DNA of 64,000 nucleotides. It comes from Erigeron canadensis. Taxonomy: Eukaryota > Streptophyta > Magnoliopsida > Asterales > Asteraceae. The stretch covers positions 39,017,559-39,081,558 of the forward strand of contig NC_057765.1 in assembly GCF_010389155.1 (NCBI RefSeq), read 5' to 3'. Below are positions 46,575 through 57,579 of this stretch, in pieces (the first letter of the stretch is position 1; every line of letters starts with the position of its first letter). A model generated the notes under the pieces. It did no database searches. It was given only the letters and a program-made list of their open reading frames with translations, and had not been told where the DNA came from. The position numbers were made by a program, and so were the translations under genes.

Positions 46575-49500
46575 ATGGCAAGCATTGCTGCCACCACTTG
46601 TTCTTCTGGTTTGATCTTAAGAAGAAAAGACTTAGCCAACAATGGTGGTTCAATGCTTCAGTTTAATGGGCTTAGAGCCATTGAGTCGAACCAAGTTACT
46701 GCTTCATCTGGGTTCAATCCTACTTGGTCAGCTTCTACTTCAGGTTTGATCATGGTTTATACCAAGTTTTTAAATATATATAAGTCCTCATTTTGTTTAT
46801 AGATTGATTTTTTCTTTTTGTTATAATGGAAATATATGATATTTTGTTTGTATATATTATATTGGTGTCAACAAAATGCAAATGTTGGTGCATGTATGGT
46901 GGATTTGAGTTAACGAGTAGGTGAAAAATGAAAATCGTTCATGTTTTTTAGTGGTGGTTTTTTGGGAAAATATTGAAGAAAGAATTGAATAAGTACTATA
47001 GGCAGGGCCGTTCTTGAATTCATTGAGGCCCAATGTGAAATCTTTATAGCGAAGGCCCGTAAATGTACAAAGTAATACGAGTATCTAAATAGATGTACAA
47101 TTTAGTCGTTTATTGAGGCTTCCTAATGGTGTTGACAAATCCACCTCAGACTAGTCCCTGTCAGCGCCATATCAGCAAAAAACACTCCAAGGACTAATCT
47201 CCCCCAAAATGCACCCAATGGACTCATCCACCTAAGACTAGTCTTGGACCCACCAATTATTTAATTCTACCCATTTATCCAAACTTTACACTTTTAACCC
47301 TCCAAACTATTAATAAAATACATATTAGTCCAAATACGTTAACACAAATTATTAACAAAACACACAAGTTTATTATTAAAAAAAAATACAAATACATTTA
47401 AAACATAAAAAAAAAAGCACAAATTACAATAAAATAAAGCACACAACCTAAAAACAAAAAAAAAACCAAAAAAAAACACATAACGACATTTTTATTTTTT
47501 AAAACTAAACCTAAACTAGTTGGGACCGAATAGGTAGTCTTTGTACTCCTCCATGAATTTCTTCTTGGCTTCCTTGATGTATTTCTTCTCCTCATCATCA
47601 CATTCTGTTTTGTCCATGAACGAAAGACCAATATACATGGTGCACTTCCTTTCTTCCTCACGAATGGCAGCCAAAGCTAGTTGTTGTTCATCCAACACCG
47701 CCTATTTTTTACACCCAAGACGGTCAAGTCTGGCGGCTAGGTCGGAAGCTGAAGAAACGAGCAGACCCCGCATCGGAAGAAGCAGATGTTCGTGATGCCT
47801 TTGACTTAGTAGGGGGGCGCGTATAAGTATTCTGACCGAAGAAGTCATTATCACCAAGGTCCACCGGCACGAATTAGGTCCCTTCCTCCTCATCTTCACT
47901 ATCAACAACATTAAGAACGTTTTTTCTTTTATGCAAGCTTCGGCCCAGAACATCATGACCGGATGGGGCGAAGAACTTTGGCTTATCTTTCACAAGCAAC
48001 CAACAATTGTACATGGTAAACTGAGTTTTGGTTTGAGTAAAGTACTCTTTACTTGGGCATCGTTCTCACCACCTGCACCGATGACCATCATAGCCTTTCC
48101 AGATTGCGTTGAACTTTGACACATTTGTTCTGATCTTCCTCCACTTGCCACTTATCTGATTGTGGTTTCTTGAGTTGTTGGGGAATCTTGCATTGTACTT
48201 ATCTATGATTTTCCCCCAAAAAGAATCAATAGATTGGTCTTTGCCACAATATGGATCTTCTGTAGCATCGATCCAACACTCAGTGAGAACTTTCATCTCA
48301 AGCTCGGTCCAATTAGACGAGTTTGCAGCAGGTTCTTTTGGTTGTTTGCTTTTCTTGGTGCGTTTGGACATACTTTTGACCCGACCCTTTTTTGGTTGTG
48401 CCTCAGGAATAGATTGGGGGTGGGAACAGATTCCGATGTGGGAGCAGATTCGTGTGTGGGGGTGGGGTTGCCTGGTGGTGTGGGAAACAAGTGTTGATCG
48501 AGTTGTTGAAATTGTGCAGCTGACGACGACCCCCCATGGTAGAAATTAGGGGGTTGTGCAGCGGCAAGTGAAGCATAATAAGCTACCATGAATTGAGCAT
48601 AACGGGGGTCATTAGGTGGTGGGATGAAGGGTGTTTGTGGTGGCTGGTTAGAGTACGATTGATTAAAATCGTTCAAGGCGTTGTTCCAAAAGTCGTTTTC
48701 TTTTCGGTTGTTGAAGTTCGACATGATTTTCTGCTTAAATTGGTTTTGTATGTGTGAATATATGTGAATAATGCAAGTGTGGTGTGTTCTAGTGCTTAAT
48801 GGAGGTGTATATATAGGCATTTTCAAAAACTAGTCGTTAAAGGACTAAAAGTGTAAAGTTTTTGAACTGCAGGTGGTCAAAGTAGACGTTACAGGGACCT
48901 GTTTTGCCAACTTGTAAAAGTTCAAAATTTTTGTCTTTTTCCTTTACCTAGCCGTTGGATTCAAAAAAAAAAAAAAAAAAAACTACAAAGCTTTCCATTC
49001 GTCCCTGCAGGAACGAGCTAGCCGGACGAGACCCTCGAACGAACCAGGGACGAGTCCCACCCAACAGTGTGGACTCGTCCGAGGTAGTCGAACGAGCGCG
49101 AGAACGAGTCCATTGGGGACCTTCTTAATGCGCCTTCCGGTTTGGGAATGTTACAAAAAGTTGAGATATTTTTATACGCTTGTAGAAAGAAAAAAAAAAG
49201 TTACTAATCATGTAGTGGAGTAATAGGATCACTTTTTCCCAATTCTTTCAAACTTTAAGTTGACATTGTTTAATCAAGAACTTTTACATCACGTTTACAA
49301 AAATCAATGTGGTGCTTTAGGTTTGGTCGACATAGTTCAACAATTTGATTTGATTTGATTTGATTTTGGGTAGTGGTTTTATGTAAGTTAACTTGTAAAG
49401 TTTATCAATCATTGAATCATCATTTACTAAACGTTTGTCTTATCAATGAAAAAAGATCATGAATGTATGAACGACTACTAAACTTATGTCTTTTGGGAAA

Positions 49501-52500
49501 TACTCACTATTGCTAAATTTGGGGGCCCTGTGCAACCACAGCACTTGCAAGCCTTCACAGATGGCCCTATTTCTCTGACTATGGCCCAAAAATATGGGAT
49601 ACGGATTCTAACTTTAAATAATTTGTTTATTTAACTTTCAAATATCGTTATTACATATGATGTTCATTTAAGCTCTGTCAAAAGTTTATTAAGGTTTTTA
49701 ATTGGTCAATGTGATACATAATATGTGAAAGTTTGATGCACATAATAAATTTCTTCTAAGTTGAATACATGCTATAGATTTTTGTTAATACTTGGATAGA
49801 TTCCAAGCACTAGAACTAGAATTAGAATAAATGGGGGTGTCCAAGTCGGCTCCACTGCTTTGAATACGAAAAATGTCAAAAACAATTCTATTTAAAACCT
49901 GAATGTTAATCAAAACCACCAAGGCACCAATCCAAGTCAGATTGAAAGTATATATAGATCCGAGTTTTTATATACAACAAACAAAAACATAAGCAAAAGT
50001 GCACGGTTTTAATTTGTATGAAAACAGCTATATTCTCATACAGATCCTACTAATGCACATTTGACTATGTATAATCTATGAGGGTGTGAAGGGTAGACTC
50101 TTTACAAAGTGCATGAATTATCGCCATTTGTGTCCATTAGAAGGGGTTTTAAGAAAAACACTACACAGATATATCATTTCTCTTTGGATGTACACTTTAG
50201 TTTTTGACCATTTCATGTCAGCTTGTATGAAACAAGGTCCATTTGCATTTTGCAGTTAAATGTATTGATGGCTAATTTTGTGTGTTTGCAGCCTCAAAAT
50301 CCACAGCAATCAAGGCAATGGTTGCACCAAATGTCTCAGCTCCCAAACGAGAAACTGACCCAAAGAAAAGGGTTGTGATCACTGGAATGGGTGTTGTTTC
50401 TGTTTTTGGCAACGACGTAGACACATTCTATGACAAACTTCTAGAGGGTCAGAGTGGGATCACTCTAATAGACAGATTTGATGCTTCCACATTCACTGTC
50501 CGTTTTGCTGGTCAGATTCGTGACTTTTCTTCAGTAGGCTACATTGATGGTAAAAATGACCGTCGCCTTGATGATTGTTGGAGGTACTGCTTGGTTGCTG
50601 GCAAAAAAGCCCTTGAGGATGCCAATCTTGGCCAAGAAGCTCTTGAAAATGTGAGTCTTCTCTCATGACAGGCAGATAACAGGCAGGTTCCCTAAGGGTG
50701 TAGCTATTTTGTAGCTGCATAGCAAGGTGGTTTGGGTTGGCCCACAAAAAGTTAAATGTTAGTGTGTTAAATATGGAGTACGATGTAAAAAGTTATATAT
50801 TACTAGTAATTTACGAGAATATAAACTTTTTAAAAGAAATCGATTTGGGAGGTTTGACGACTTCCATTGGACCTACCTGCCTTTTAGCCAAACCTTTTCA
50901 CATTAGTATGCTTGACCAGATAGAAATAGATATTACCTGAACTGTGTCACTTATAAGTATATAGGTCGACATTGTCACATTAGTGAAGTAGCCCCCGTTA
51001 TGATTTGAATTAAATCTGATGTTTTAACTGTTTTATAACAGTTGGATAAAACGCGAATTGGAGTTCTAGTTGGTTCTGGTATGGGTGGCTTAACAGCTTT
51101 TAGCACTGGAGTGGAAGCACTTGTACAAAAGGGATTCAAGAAAATTACACCATTTTTCATTCCATACTCCATCACCAACATGGGATCAGCATTGTTGGCT
51201 ATAGATACGGGCTTAATGGGACCAAATTACTCTATTTCAACAGCTTGTGCAACCGCAAACTATTGCTTTTTTTCAGCTGCAAATCACATTAGAAGAGGAG
51301 ATGCCGATATAATGGTAGCTGGTGGAACCGAAGCAGCTATCAATGCAACTGGAGTTGGTGGGTTCATTGCTTGTAGAGCATTGTCCCAGAGAAACAATGA
51401 GCCCCACAGGGCTTCTCGACCTTGGGATCAAAATCGTGATGGTTTTGTTATGGGGGAAGGTTCAGGCGTTCTGGTATATTACTAACTCCCGCTCATTTTG
51501 TATGTTTTGAATTGAAGATGCATAACGTAGCTTTTGGATATTTTTTACAAATCTTACACCAAAACAACCAATTAGAATCATAAATGTAGGTTCTTCAACT
51601 TAAATTGCACTTTTCATCATCAAGATTTTATATAAATGTGAAAAGTACTGCTCCACCACAAAAGTGATTCTTGCTATGGAGGAAATTATGTATAACTGCA
51701 AGAATTGCCCCGGCCTCTAGCCATATGGGCTTTCAAGCCTATTGATCTAAGATCTTGCCCGAATACTGGAGGTGCCAATCCTCTTAAATGGGTCAGTTAG
51801 GACTTTTTATTTTTATTTTTATGGATGTTTCTAATGTGTCAAATGACATGCTGAATAGATTTAGCTAAAAAGGAAGTGGGTCAAAGTTCCTGCAGATGTA
51901 TTGTTAGAATTTTTAATCCATACTAGCATATAAACTACAAGATTGTTTCATTTTAAGAATCGGTTGGGCCTCTAATTGTAAGGGTCAAAGGACAATATCT
52001 AGCCTGAATCCTTGTATATGTCAGGAATCAGCCATCTAACTCATGGGCTTGGATTGGTGGCCCATTCACAAACTAATACTAACATAGTGATTCTTGACAG
52101 ATTATGGAAAGTTTGGAGCATGCACAGAAGAGGGGTGCTAATATAATTGCCGAGTACTTGGGTGGAGGTGTAACTTGTGACGCCCATCACATGACGGATC
52201 CACGCAAAGATGGGCTTGGTGTTTCATCTTGCATAACCAAGTGCTTAGAAGACTCTGGTATTTCTCCCGAAGAGGTAAGATCAATCATAGAAATCTAATC
52301 CTTTGCTTGTAACACATAACATATAATCATATGGATATTTCACTTAGGTGAACTATGTGAATTGCCATGCTACATCAACCTTAGCCGGGGATTTAGCTGA
52401 GGTCAATGCCATCAAGAAAGTCTTTAAGGATACATCTGGGATTAAGATGAACGGAACCAAGGTAAAGCCCAAATCTTGTGGAGGTTCGGGTATTTGGATC

Positions 52501-52961
52501 ATTTAATAAAGCCTAATAATGTATAATCTTTGCTATAGTCGATGATTGGACATGGTCTTGGAGCTGCGGGTGGATTGGAAGCCATTGCATGCATAAAAGC
52601 AATCAACACTGGCTGGTTGCACCCTACAATTAACCAAGATGTACGTACTGGATAAGACCCTAACCCGTTTGACCACACATTTAGTCTTTATCTCTGAAGT
52701 CAGGTTCTAATCCTTTAGTTTGTTTTGCATGTAGAACTTGGAGCCACAAGTTGACATTGATACAGTCCCAAATGTGAAGAAACAACATGAAGTCAATGTT
52801 GGTATGTCTCTAATGCAATGAAAGTTATAGCTATAAAGTGTTGCTAGATTATTTTTTTTCAACCTATTTTGACATTTTCTTGTCTTACTGCAGCCATTTC
52901 TAACTCGTTCGGGTTTGGTGGGCACAATTCAGTGGTTGCATTTGCTCCTTACTATCCATGA
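46575..52961 (+). CDS. KAS1: 3-oxoacyl-[ACP] synthase I (KASI), plastid precursor
   Basis: Eight exons: 46575-46743, 50292-50650, 51042-51473, 52101-52274, 52348-52461, 52539-52640, 52735-52801 and 52894-52961. All introns are GT-AG, phases agree; 494 residues. Exon 1 codes for a Ser/Ala-rich plastid transit peptide. The enzyme condenses malonyl-ACP with growing acyl-ACP in plastid fatty-acid synthesis. The catalytic triad is complete: Cys245 in [12 protein letters not shown], His385 in [14 protein letters not shown] and His421 in [12 protein letters not shown]. The gating segment [19 protein letters not shown] and the end [20 protein letters not shown] are present. Several positions next to the active site differ from the KASI norm I know (NAHATST to NCHATST; GHCLGAAG to GHGLGAAG), so it may be a diverged paralogue. 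Intron 1 is 3548 bases and transposon-filled. Confidence 0.93.
46990..47110. mobile_element. hAT-like terminus fragment in KASI intron 1
   Basis: 'cagggccgttcttgaattca' with 'gaggcccaatgtgaaa' resembles the CAGGGCCG ends of plant hAT-type repeats. A related patch ('ggggccctgtgcaaccacag') is at 49520-49545. They may be remains of one outer element around the Harbinger-type insertion. Weak evidence. Confidence 0.35.
47112..49125 (-). mobile_element. Non-autonomous Harbinger-like element, boundaries tentative
   Basis: TAA triplets at about 47112 and 49125 bracket the ORF1 remnant. Both end regions carry 'cccaatggactc' in opposite orientation (47215 plus; 49107 minus) and 'actcgtcc/actagtcc' words. 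The right end region is unusually GC-rich (49000-49130). Perfect terminal repeats were not found, so the edges are uncertain. Confidence 0.45.
47517..48724 (-). pseudogene. Harbinger-type ORF1: Myb/SANT-like plus NAM-associated domain, decayed
   Basis: The minus strand starts at 48724 ([20 protein letters not shown]), runs through a Pro/Gln-rich region, shifts frame near 48430, then gives a trihelix/SANT domain ([54 protein letters not shown]). It ends in a Glu/Lys-rich C-terminal part ([34 protein letters not shown]). Stops and shifts separate the parts. Proteins of this type are often annotated in plant genomes as 'GST T3-like' and match the DNA-binding ORF1 of PIF/Harbinger transposons. 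No DDE transposase frame is nearby, so the element would be non-autonomous. It lies antisense inside KASI intron 1. Confidence 0.75.
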
Positions 52962-53200
52962 GTGAGTTCCCAACGGCATGTGCTCACTTTTACAAAAATT
53001 CAGGACCAGATTAACAGTTAAGGATATTTGAGAATGAATCTGATATGTATGATGATCATTTTGTAAGGAGTTTTTGGTGTAAAACTTTTTTTTTTCCCAA
53101 TTCATGTATCCGATATGATTAACCCGTCCATTGGTTAATAAACATCCATCGTTTTCTGTTGTTAAGGGCTTCCCTTCCGCTGTCATACTAAGTTGATAGA

Positions 53201-53429
53201 GTAACTCCTAATGCCGACTTCCACGGGTTCCCATTACCGTCTTCGACAGTGTATGTGGGAGATTGATATGTAGACAACCTTACCCCTACTAAAAGTAGAG
53301 AGACTGCTTCCAGTTTCTACCAAAGGTAGAAAAGGACCTCCAGGCTCCAGCCTTGCTGGGCATGAGGATCGAACCCATGACCTCTGTTTCCAGAGGCAAG
53401 GACTCCAACCACTTATCCAATCCAGTTGG
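53201..53429 (-). mobile_element. tRNA-derived SINE, same family as in the GDSL exon
   Basis: The minus strand reads 'gtcatgggttcgatcctcat' (canonical box B, ggttcgatcc), 'ctggaggtccttttctacct', 'agaaactggaagcagtctct' and 'taggggtaaggttgtctaca', ending in ggagttact. Each phrase has its counterpart in the 27.5-kb copy. It lies 240 bases past the KASI stop codon. A target duplication was not recognised. Confidence 0.85.
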
Positions 53430-54020
53430 TTTTTATAGTATAAACGTATTCAAAGGACTTTTGGTCTAACAGTTATCCATGTGTGATGTGTATCTTTGCC
53501 TTAAAGTAAGAAACATTTGTGTTATTCTGGACTATGTGAATCAGACAAACTTTTGGTATTATAGTAAGTGACAAGTGTAATATCTCATGTTCTCAAACAA
53601 AGATGGCTTAATATTTTGACATATAGATTATGTTGCAATGATATGTTCTAAGTTTAGGATTAACAGATTATGTTTTCTTAAAAAAAAAATTGGCACCTAA
53701 TAACAATCAATGTTACCGGTACCTTAGGCCCAAAGAAGTGAGGCGTTAGACCTCCAGGGAAAGCCCAAACAGTGCACGTAACCTCATAACACTTGCTACA
53801 TTGCCCCAAGGACGTTATGGGCAAAAGAGATTCCCTCCGTCCCTTTTCAAACGCCCCCTACTTCCTTTGACCACACACTCCAACGGATATATCCCTTTTC
53901 CGATGGTCCTTTTTTTGTAAAATTTAACTATATTTAAATTTGTGGTTATGGGAGCCCCTCATTTTAAGAAAAAACCTACTCTTTTTCTAAACTTCACATG
54001 TCATAATGCCGTGAGATTTG
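53430..54020. other. AT-rich spacer
   Basis: No gene. A patch at 53725-53830 ('caaagaagtgaggcgttaga') has decayed repeat character. Confidence 0.35.
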
Positions 54021-54021
54021 G

Positions 54022-54166
54022 GGTTATAAGAATGGAAATGATAATCGTACCACATAATTTGATAAATCTACCACCGTTATGCATTGTAAATTTGTACAAT
54101 ATGTTATGATATATGTAGTAGATTTATCAAATTTTGTAGTACGATTATCACTACCTTTATAAGAAC
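54022..54166. mobile_element. Hairpin MITE, about 145 bp
   Basis: Left arm 54022-54074 and right arm 54116-54166 are near-perfect inverted copies: 'gataatcgtaccacataatt' and 'tgataaatctaccac' pair with 'gtagtagatttatca' and 'aattttgtagtacgattatc'. The loop is about 40 bases and itself contains 'attgtaaatttgtacaat'. No coding capacity. Confidence 0.85.
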
Positions 54167-54199
54167 CCTCACTCCTTTTGGCCTTTTTCTAAACTAAAT

Positions 54200-55029
54200 G
54201 AGAATTACATTTTTTTTTTTTTTTTAATTTTACAATCTTCAATCTTGTTGGCTGTAGTCATAATTTCCGATTAATCAGTCAATTTTACCGCTAAAGAAAC
54301 TAATGGCGTACAACCCTTAAAGATACGGTTATAAACCGTTAAACCAGTCATTTAATAAATAAGTGCTTAATGGGTAGACAGCAAACATGAGTACGGCCCC
54401 TAATTATAACTCCAAAGTAACGCACCTTTAGTGATTAATTAACATTAACATATTCTTTAAAACCTTAAACTTTTTTGTTTATAAGGGTAATAAACGTCAT
54501 TACCATCGTCACATGCTACTTGAATTCCATATTTAATAATCGAAGGATTCCACTTCTCATCATTATTGTAGGTTGTAACATGCTTAAATTCCCACTTTTG
54601 TTAATTTTAATTGTGCAACTTGTGGTTTTCTTTCGGCAAGTCTAATGGTTTCTTTTAAAAGTCCTTCAAGGTTATAGGCCGGTTTGATTGGGAAACTTGA
54701 GGCAGTCCGATAATCAAAAGTTTGTCTTAAACCTCAATTTTTTTTCTATATAACTAGTTGGACTATAATCAACTTAGTCACATCATCATCATCGTCAGTC
54801 TTACATGGAATATTAAGTTGTTTACTTGGACAATCACTTAGAAAATACGTTTATTACAATTTAAATTTTTACAAAACGCCATTATAATTACCTTTTTGAT
54901 AATTATTTAATATCCTTCATCTAACTTTGTCAATAACAATTTTATTTAAAAGGTTAATACAATAAACTTAAACAATTTTAATTGTTATTTTTCGTGATCA
55001 ATTAACTCCAAACAACCTGTATATGAATG
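54200..55029. other. AT-rich spacer
   Basis: I see no gene and no clear repeat here apart from poly(T) at 54210-54226. Confidence 0.4.
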
Positions 55030-55280
55030 ATGGACAAATAATTTAAGACATTATATGGAAGCATGTGTATGGGAGGTATGCTGAGATATTCTTGGAGTAC
55101 GAATACGATGATTTGTATAGTGAGACCTGCTTTACTTATGTTTGGGCTAAAGTGCAAAGTTTACTTTGTGGTGTAATAAGTAATTGTCGATTTCAAAATT
55201 GTAATTGTAATTTTCTTTGATGCTAGCTCCTTGCTAGTATCTTGTTTAATATATATCTATTCTGCTGTTCAAAAAAAAAA
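55030..55280 (+). mobile_element. LINE 3' UTR fragment with poly(A)
   Basis: Ends 'gctccttgctagtatcttgt' ... 'gttcaaaaaaaaaac'. The LINE at 7.3 kb, read on its own strand, also ends with 'ccttgctagtac' about 40 bases before 'gttcaaaaaa'. Coding remnants in front are too decayed to assign. Confidence 0.5.
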
Positions 55281-55786
55281 CAAATAATTTAAGACAGGGG
55301 AATATTATTTTTAGCAAAATTGAACATCATTTGAAACACACAATACAAACACATCTTTTTAAGTGTTTGTTTTTACTCATTAATTTTGTGTTAACCTTTT
55401 TATTGTTTCTTTCTCGTGAATACAACATGGTATAGGGTCATCATTATTTGTCCTTTGATAAGGGTTGTGGTCCTTCAACAACTTTATGAATTTTTTGATA
55501 TAAATTAAAAATGATCCTATTACGTAATTATTCATTTTGTAACTTATTTCTTTTTTTAAAATGTACCAGACACTATTTCTTTATAATCATGTAGTTAAGT
55601 TAAGCATCATCTTTTTTTATCTACATCACATCGTTCTCGGTTCGTGAAAGCCCAAATGCCCAATACATAAAAATGCAGTTATAAAACGATTGCAACAAGA
55701 CAGTAAATGGCAGAATAAAGTAGCTTCGGTACATTGAAGAAAGAAAAAGGAAAATGATATATATTGTTTAGTCCATATATTATATA

Positions 55787-55992
55787 GGTGTTAGGTAAAA
55801 TAAAACAATAATTAAAGTAAAACAAACAAAATAATATGTTTTTTTTTCCCACTGAAGATCATTATGCAAGATGAAAAATCATATTGCATCAATTGTTTCG
55901 TGAATCTTGGTGCATTAACTTAACCATGATCTAAGGGTCAACATCTTATCTTATTTGTTGTGTATTAATACTTGTTTTATAATACCCAACCT
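55787..55992. mobile_element. MITE family 1, second copy (inverted)
   Basis: About 206 bp. It carries the same ends and interior words as the copy at 26358-26562 in the reverse order: 'aattaaagtaaaacaaac', 'cactgaagatcattatgca', 'gcatcaattgtttcgtgaatc', 'taaccatgatctaagggtca', 'aatacttgttttataatacc'. Confidence 0.8.
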
Positions 55993-56283
55993 CATATTAT
56001 ATATATCATAAAACTATATAATTATAATTAATATATATCTAAATCTATATAGATAAATGGAAAATAAGTTAGCATGAAACCAGTCTCTTTTTCACATAGG
56101 TGGCCACAAAACCAACTTTCAGCCAACTCTTTTGCCAACACTAAAGTTATACGGAGCCTTAATTAACTGCATTTGCTATCATTAATTATCACAAGTTTAC
56201 GCACGTACAGATTTATAGATATAGAATATAGATTTACATTGTGTATACGTGGTTATGTATATGTGCATTTTCCTTTACCATTA

Positions 56284-57274
56284 GGCTAGACGGAGTGGGA
56301 TAGACACCACACCGGTACCAGGGGAACACCGACCCGTGGTACCGGTACCGGTTGGGTGGTGACCGGCATGGAGACCACTTCGCCCGCCTCTCTCTCGATC
56401 CAATTCCGAACGTTACATGCTTTGATTTTAAAAAAATAAATAAATTGTGGTGGGGCCCACATTAAACGGTCACTTTCCCTCTACTTCTTTTCCTCTTCTT
56501 CACTTCCCTTTTATTTGTTCTTTTTTTCTTATTCTTTTTCCCAGTAGCAACAACACCAACAAACAGCATTTTCTCCAAAATCTTTCACTATACACAAATC
56601 GCGAACATGGACCTAAGGTAGATTAAGATGACGATGCAAGCCCATATGCTCAACGACGACAAACACCAGTCTGAAGTGAACACCATCCTTCAGGATCTAA
56701 TCGACGAGAAGGCGACTTACAAAGTCGAAATCAACCGAATTCAATCTCTTGTGGCACGAAACACTGGCGAAGCTGAGTATGTTTTATATCTTCAACAAAA
56801 AATCGACTGGCTAAACCAAGTCATTTGTCAACTTAACACTGCCTCTAACACTTTGAAAGCCACACTTGACCATGCGTTATTCTCGCAAGGCAATGTCGGT
56901 GGTGGACATCATGTTGATTATTATTCTGACCCGGAAGAGAAATACGTATCTCCCCAACCCGGAGACACAATCGGTTCTCCTGAAGCCTATCGATACATTC
57001 ATCGTAACGATGACGACAGTACTGTGGACTCGGATTATTCCGAGTGTTAGGTTTATGTAATGTTTTTAATAATTTTAGTAATATGAAACGTAAGGTGTTT
57101 GTTTTATTTAATTAATGTAATGTCATGATTTTATTAATAAATATTAATTTATTTGGTTAAAAATAAATAGAAAATGAATAAAATAAAAAGAGTAGGAAGG
57201 GACGGAGAAGTGCTCCTTACATTTAGGAAGTGGGCGGGGAGGGAGGGGACGGGTGGTGAAGCCCTCGCCCAGCC
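56284..57274 (+). mobile_element. 991-bp Harbinger-like element carrying an ORF
   Basis: Flanked by the 3-bp duplication TTA (56281-56283 and 57275-57277). Left end GGCTAGACGGAGTGGGATAG, right end (reverse complement) GGCTGGGCGAGGGCTTCACC: imperfect inverted repeats that both continue to CACCAC. Left and right subterminal regions are GC-rich in otherwise AT-rich DNA. A 3-bp TWA-type target duplication fits PIF/Harbinger elements. No transposase is inside, so it is non-autonomous. Confidence 0.7.
56607..57050 (+). CDS. Unknown coiled-coil protein inside the Harbinger-like element
   Basis: The open frame from 56628 codes for 140 residues (MTMQAHMLNDDKHQSEVNTI ... STVDSDYSEC). An ATG at 56607 in the same frame (MDLR) is followed by TAG at 56619-56621, so the original start was probably upstream. 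Residues 8-85 look helical and coiled-coil-forming (VNTILQDLIDEKATYKVEI, LQQKIDWLNQVICQLN). The C-terminal third is acidic and His/Tyr-rich. I do not recognise the family. The Pro/Ser/Thr-poor leader upstream (56460-56600) is T/C-rich like a plant 5' UTR. It may be a captured host fragment or a transposon-specific ORF. Confidence 0.45.
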
Positions 57275-57579
57275 TTATACCCAAATTACCAACATCGGAA
57301 CGGTAAGAACTTGTTACAAATTAAAGATGTATACACCAGAAGGATTGATAAAAGAAAACCATTCACTACTGCTATTAAAATACCTGTGAGCCTATTTAGG
57401 ACATTGAAAACTTTTTAAAGGTTTACTCAGTATGATTTTGTCACGTTATCATCATCATCATTTGCTATGATTCCTATGAATAAACCTTTCCAAATTTATA
57501 CATGAGTTCTAAGGAAATGTATTAAAATTGAGGGGAAAATAAGTTTATGGTGAAGTATCGATATGCTAAATCGAGTCTT

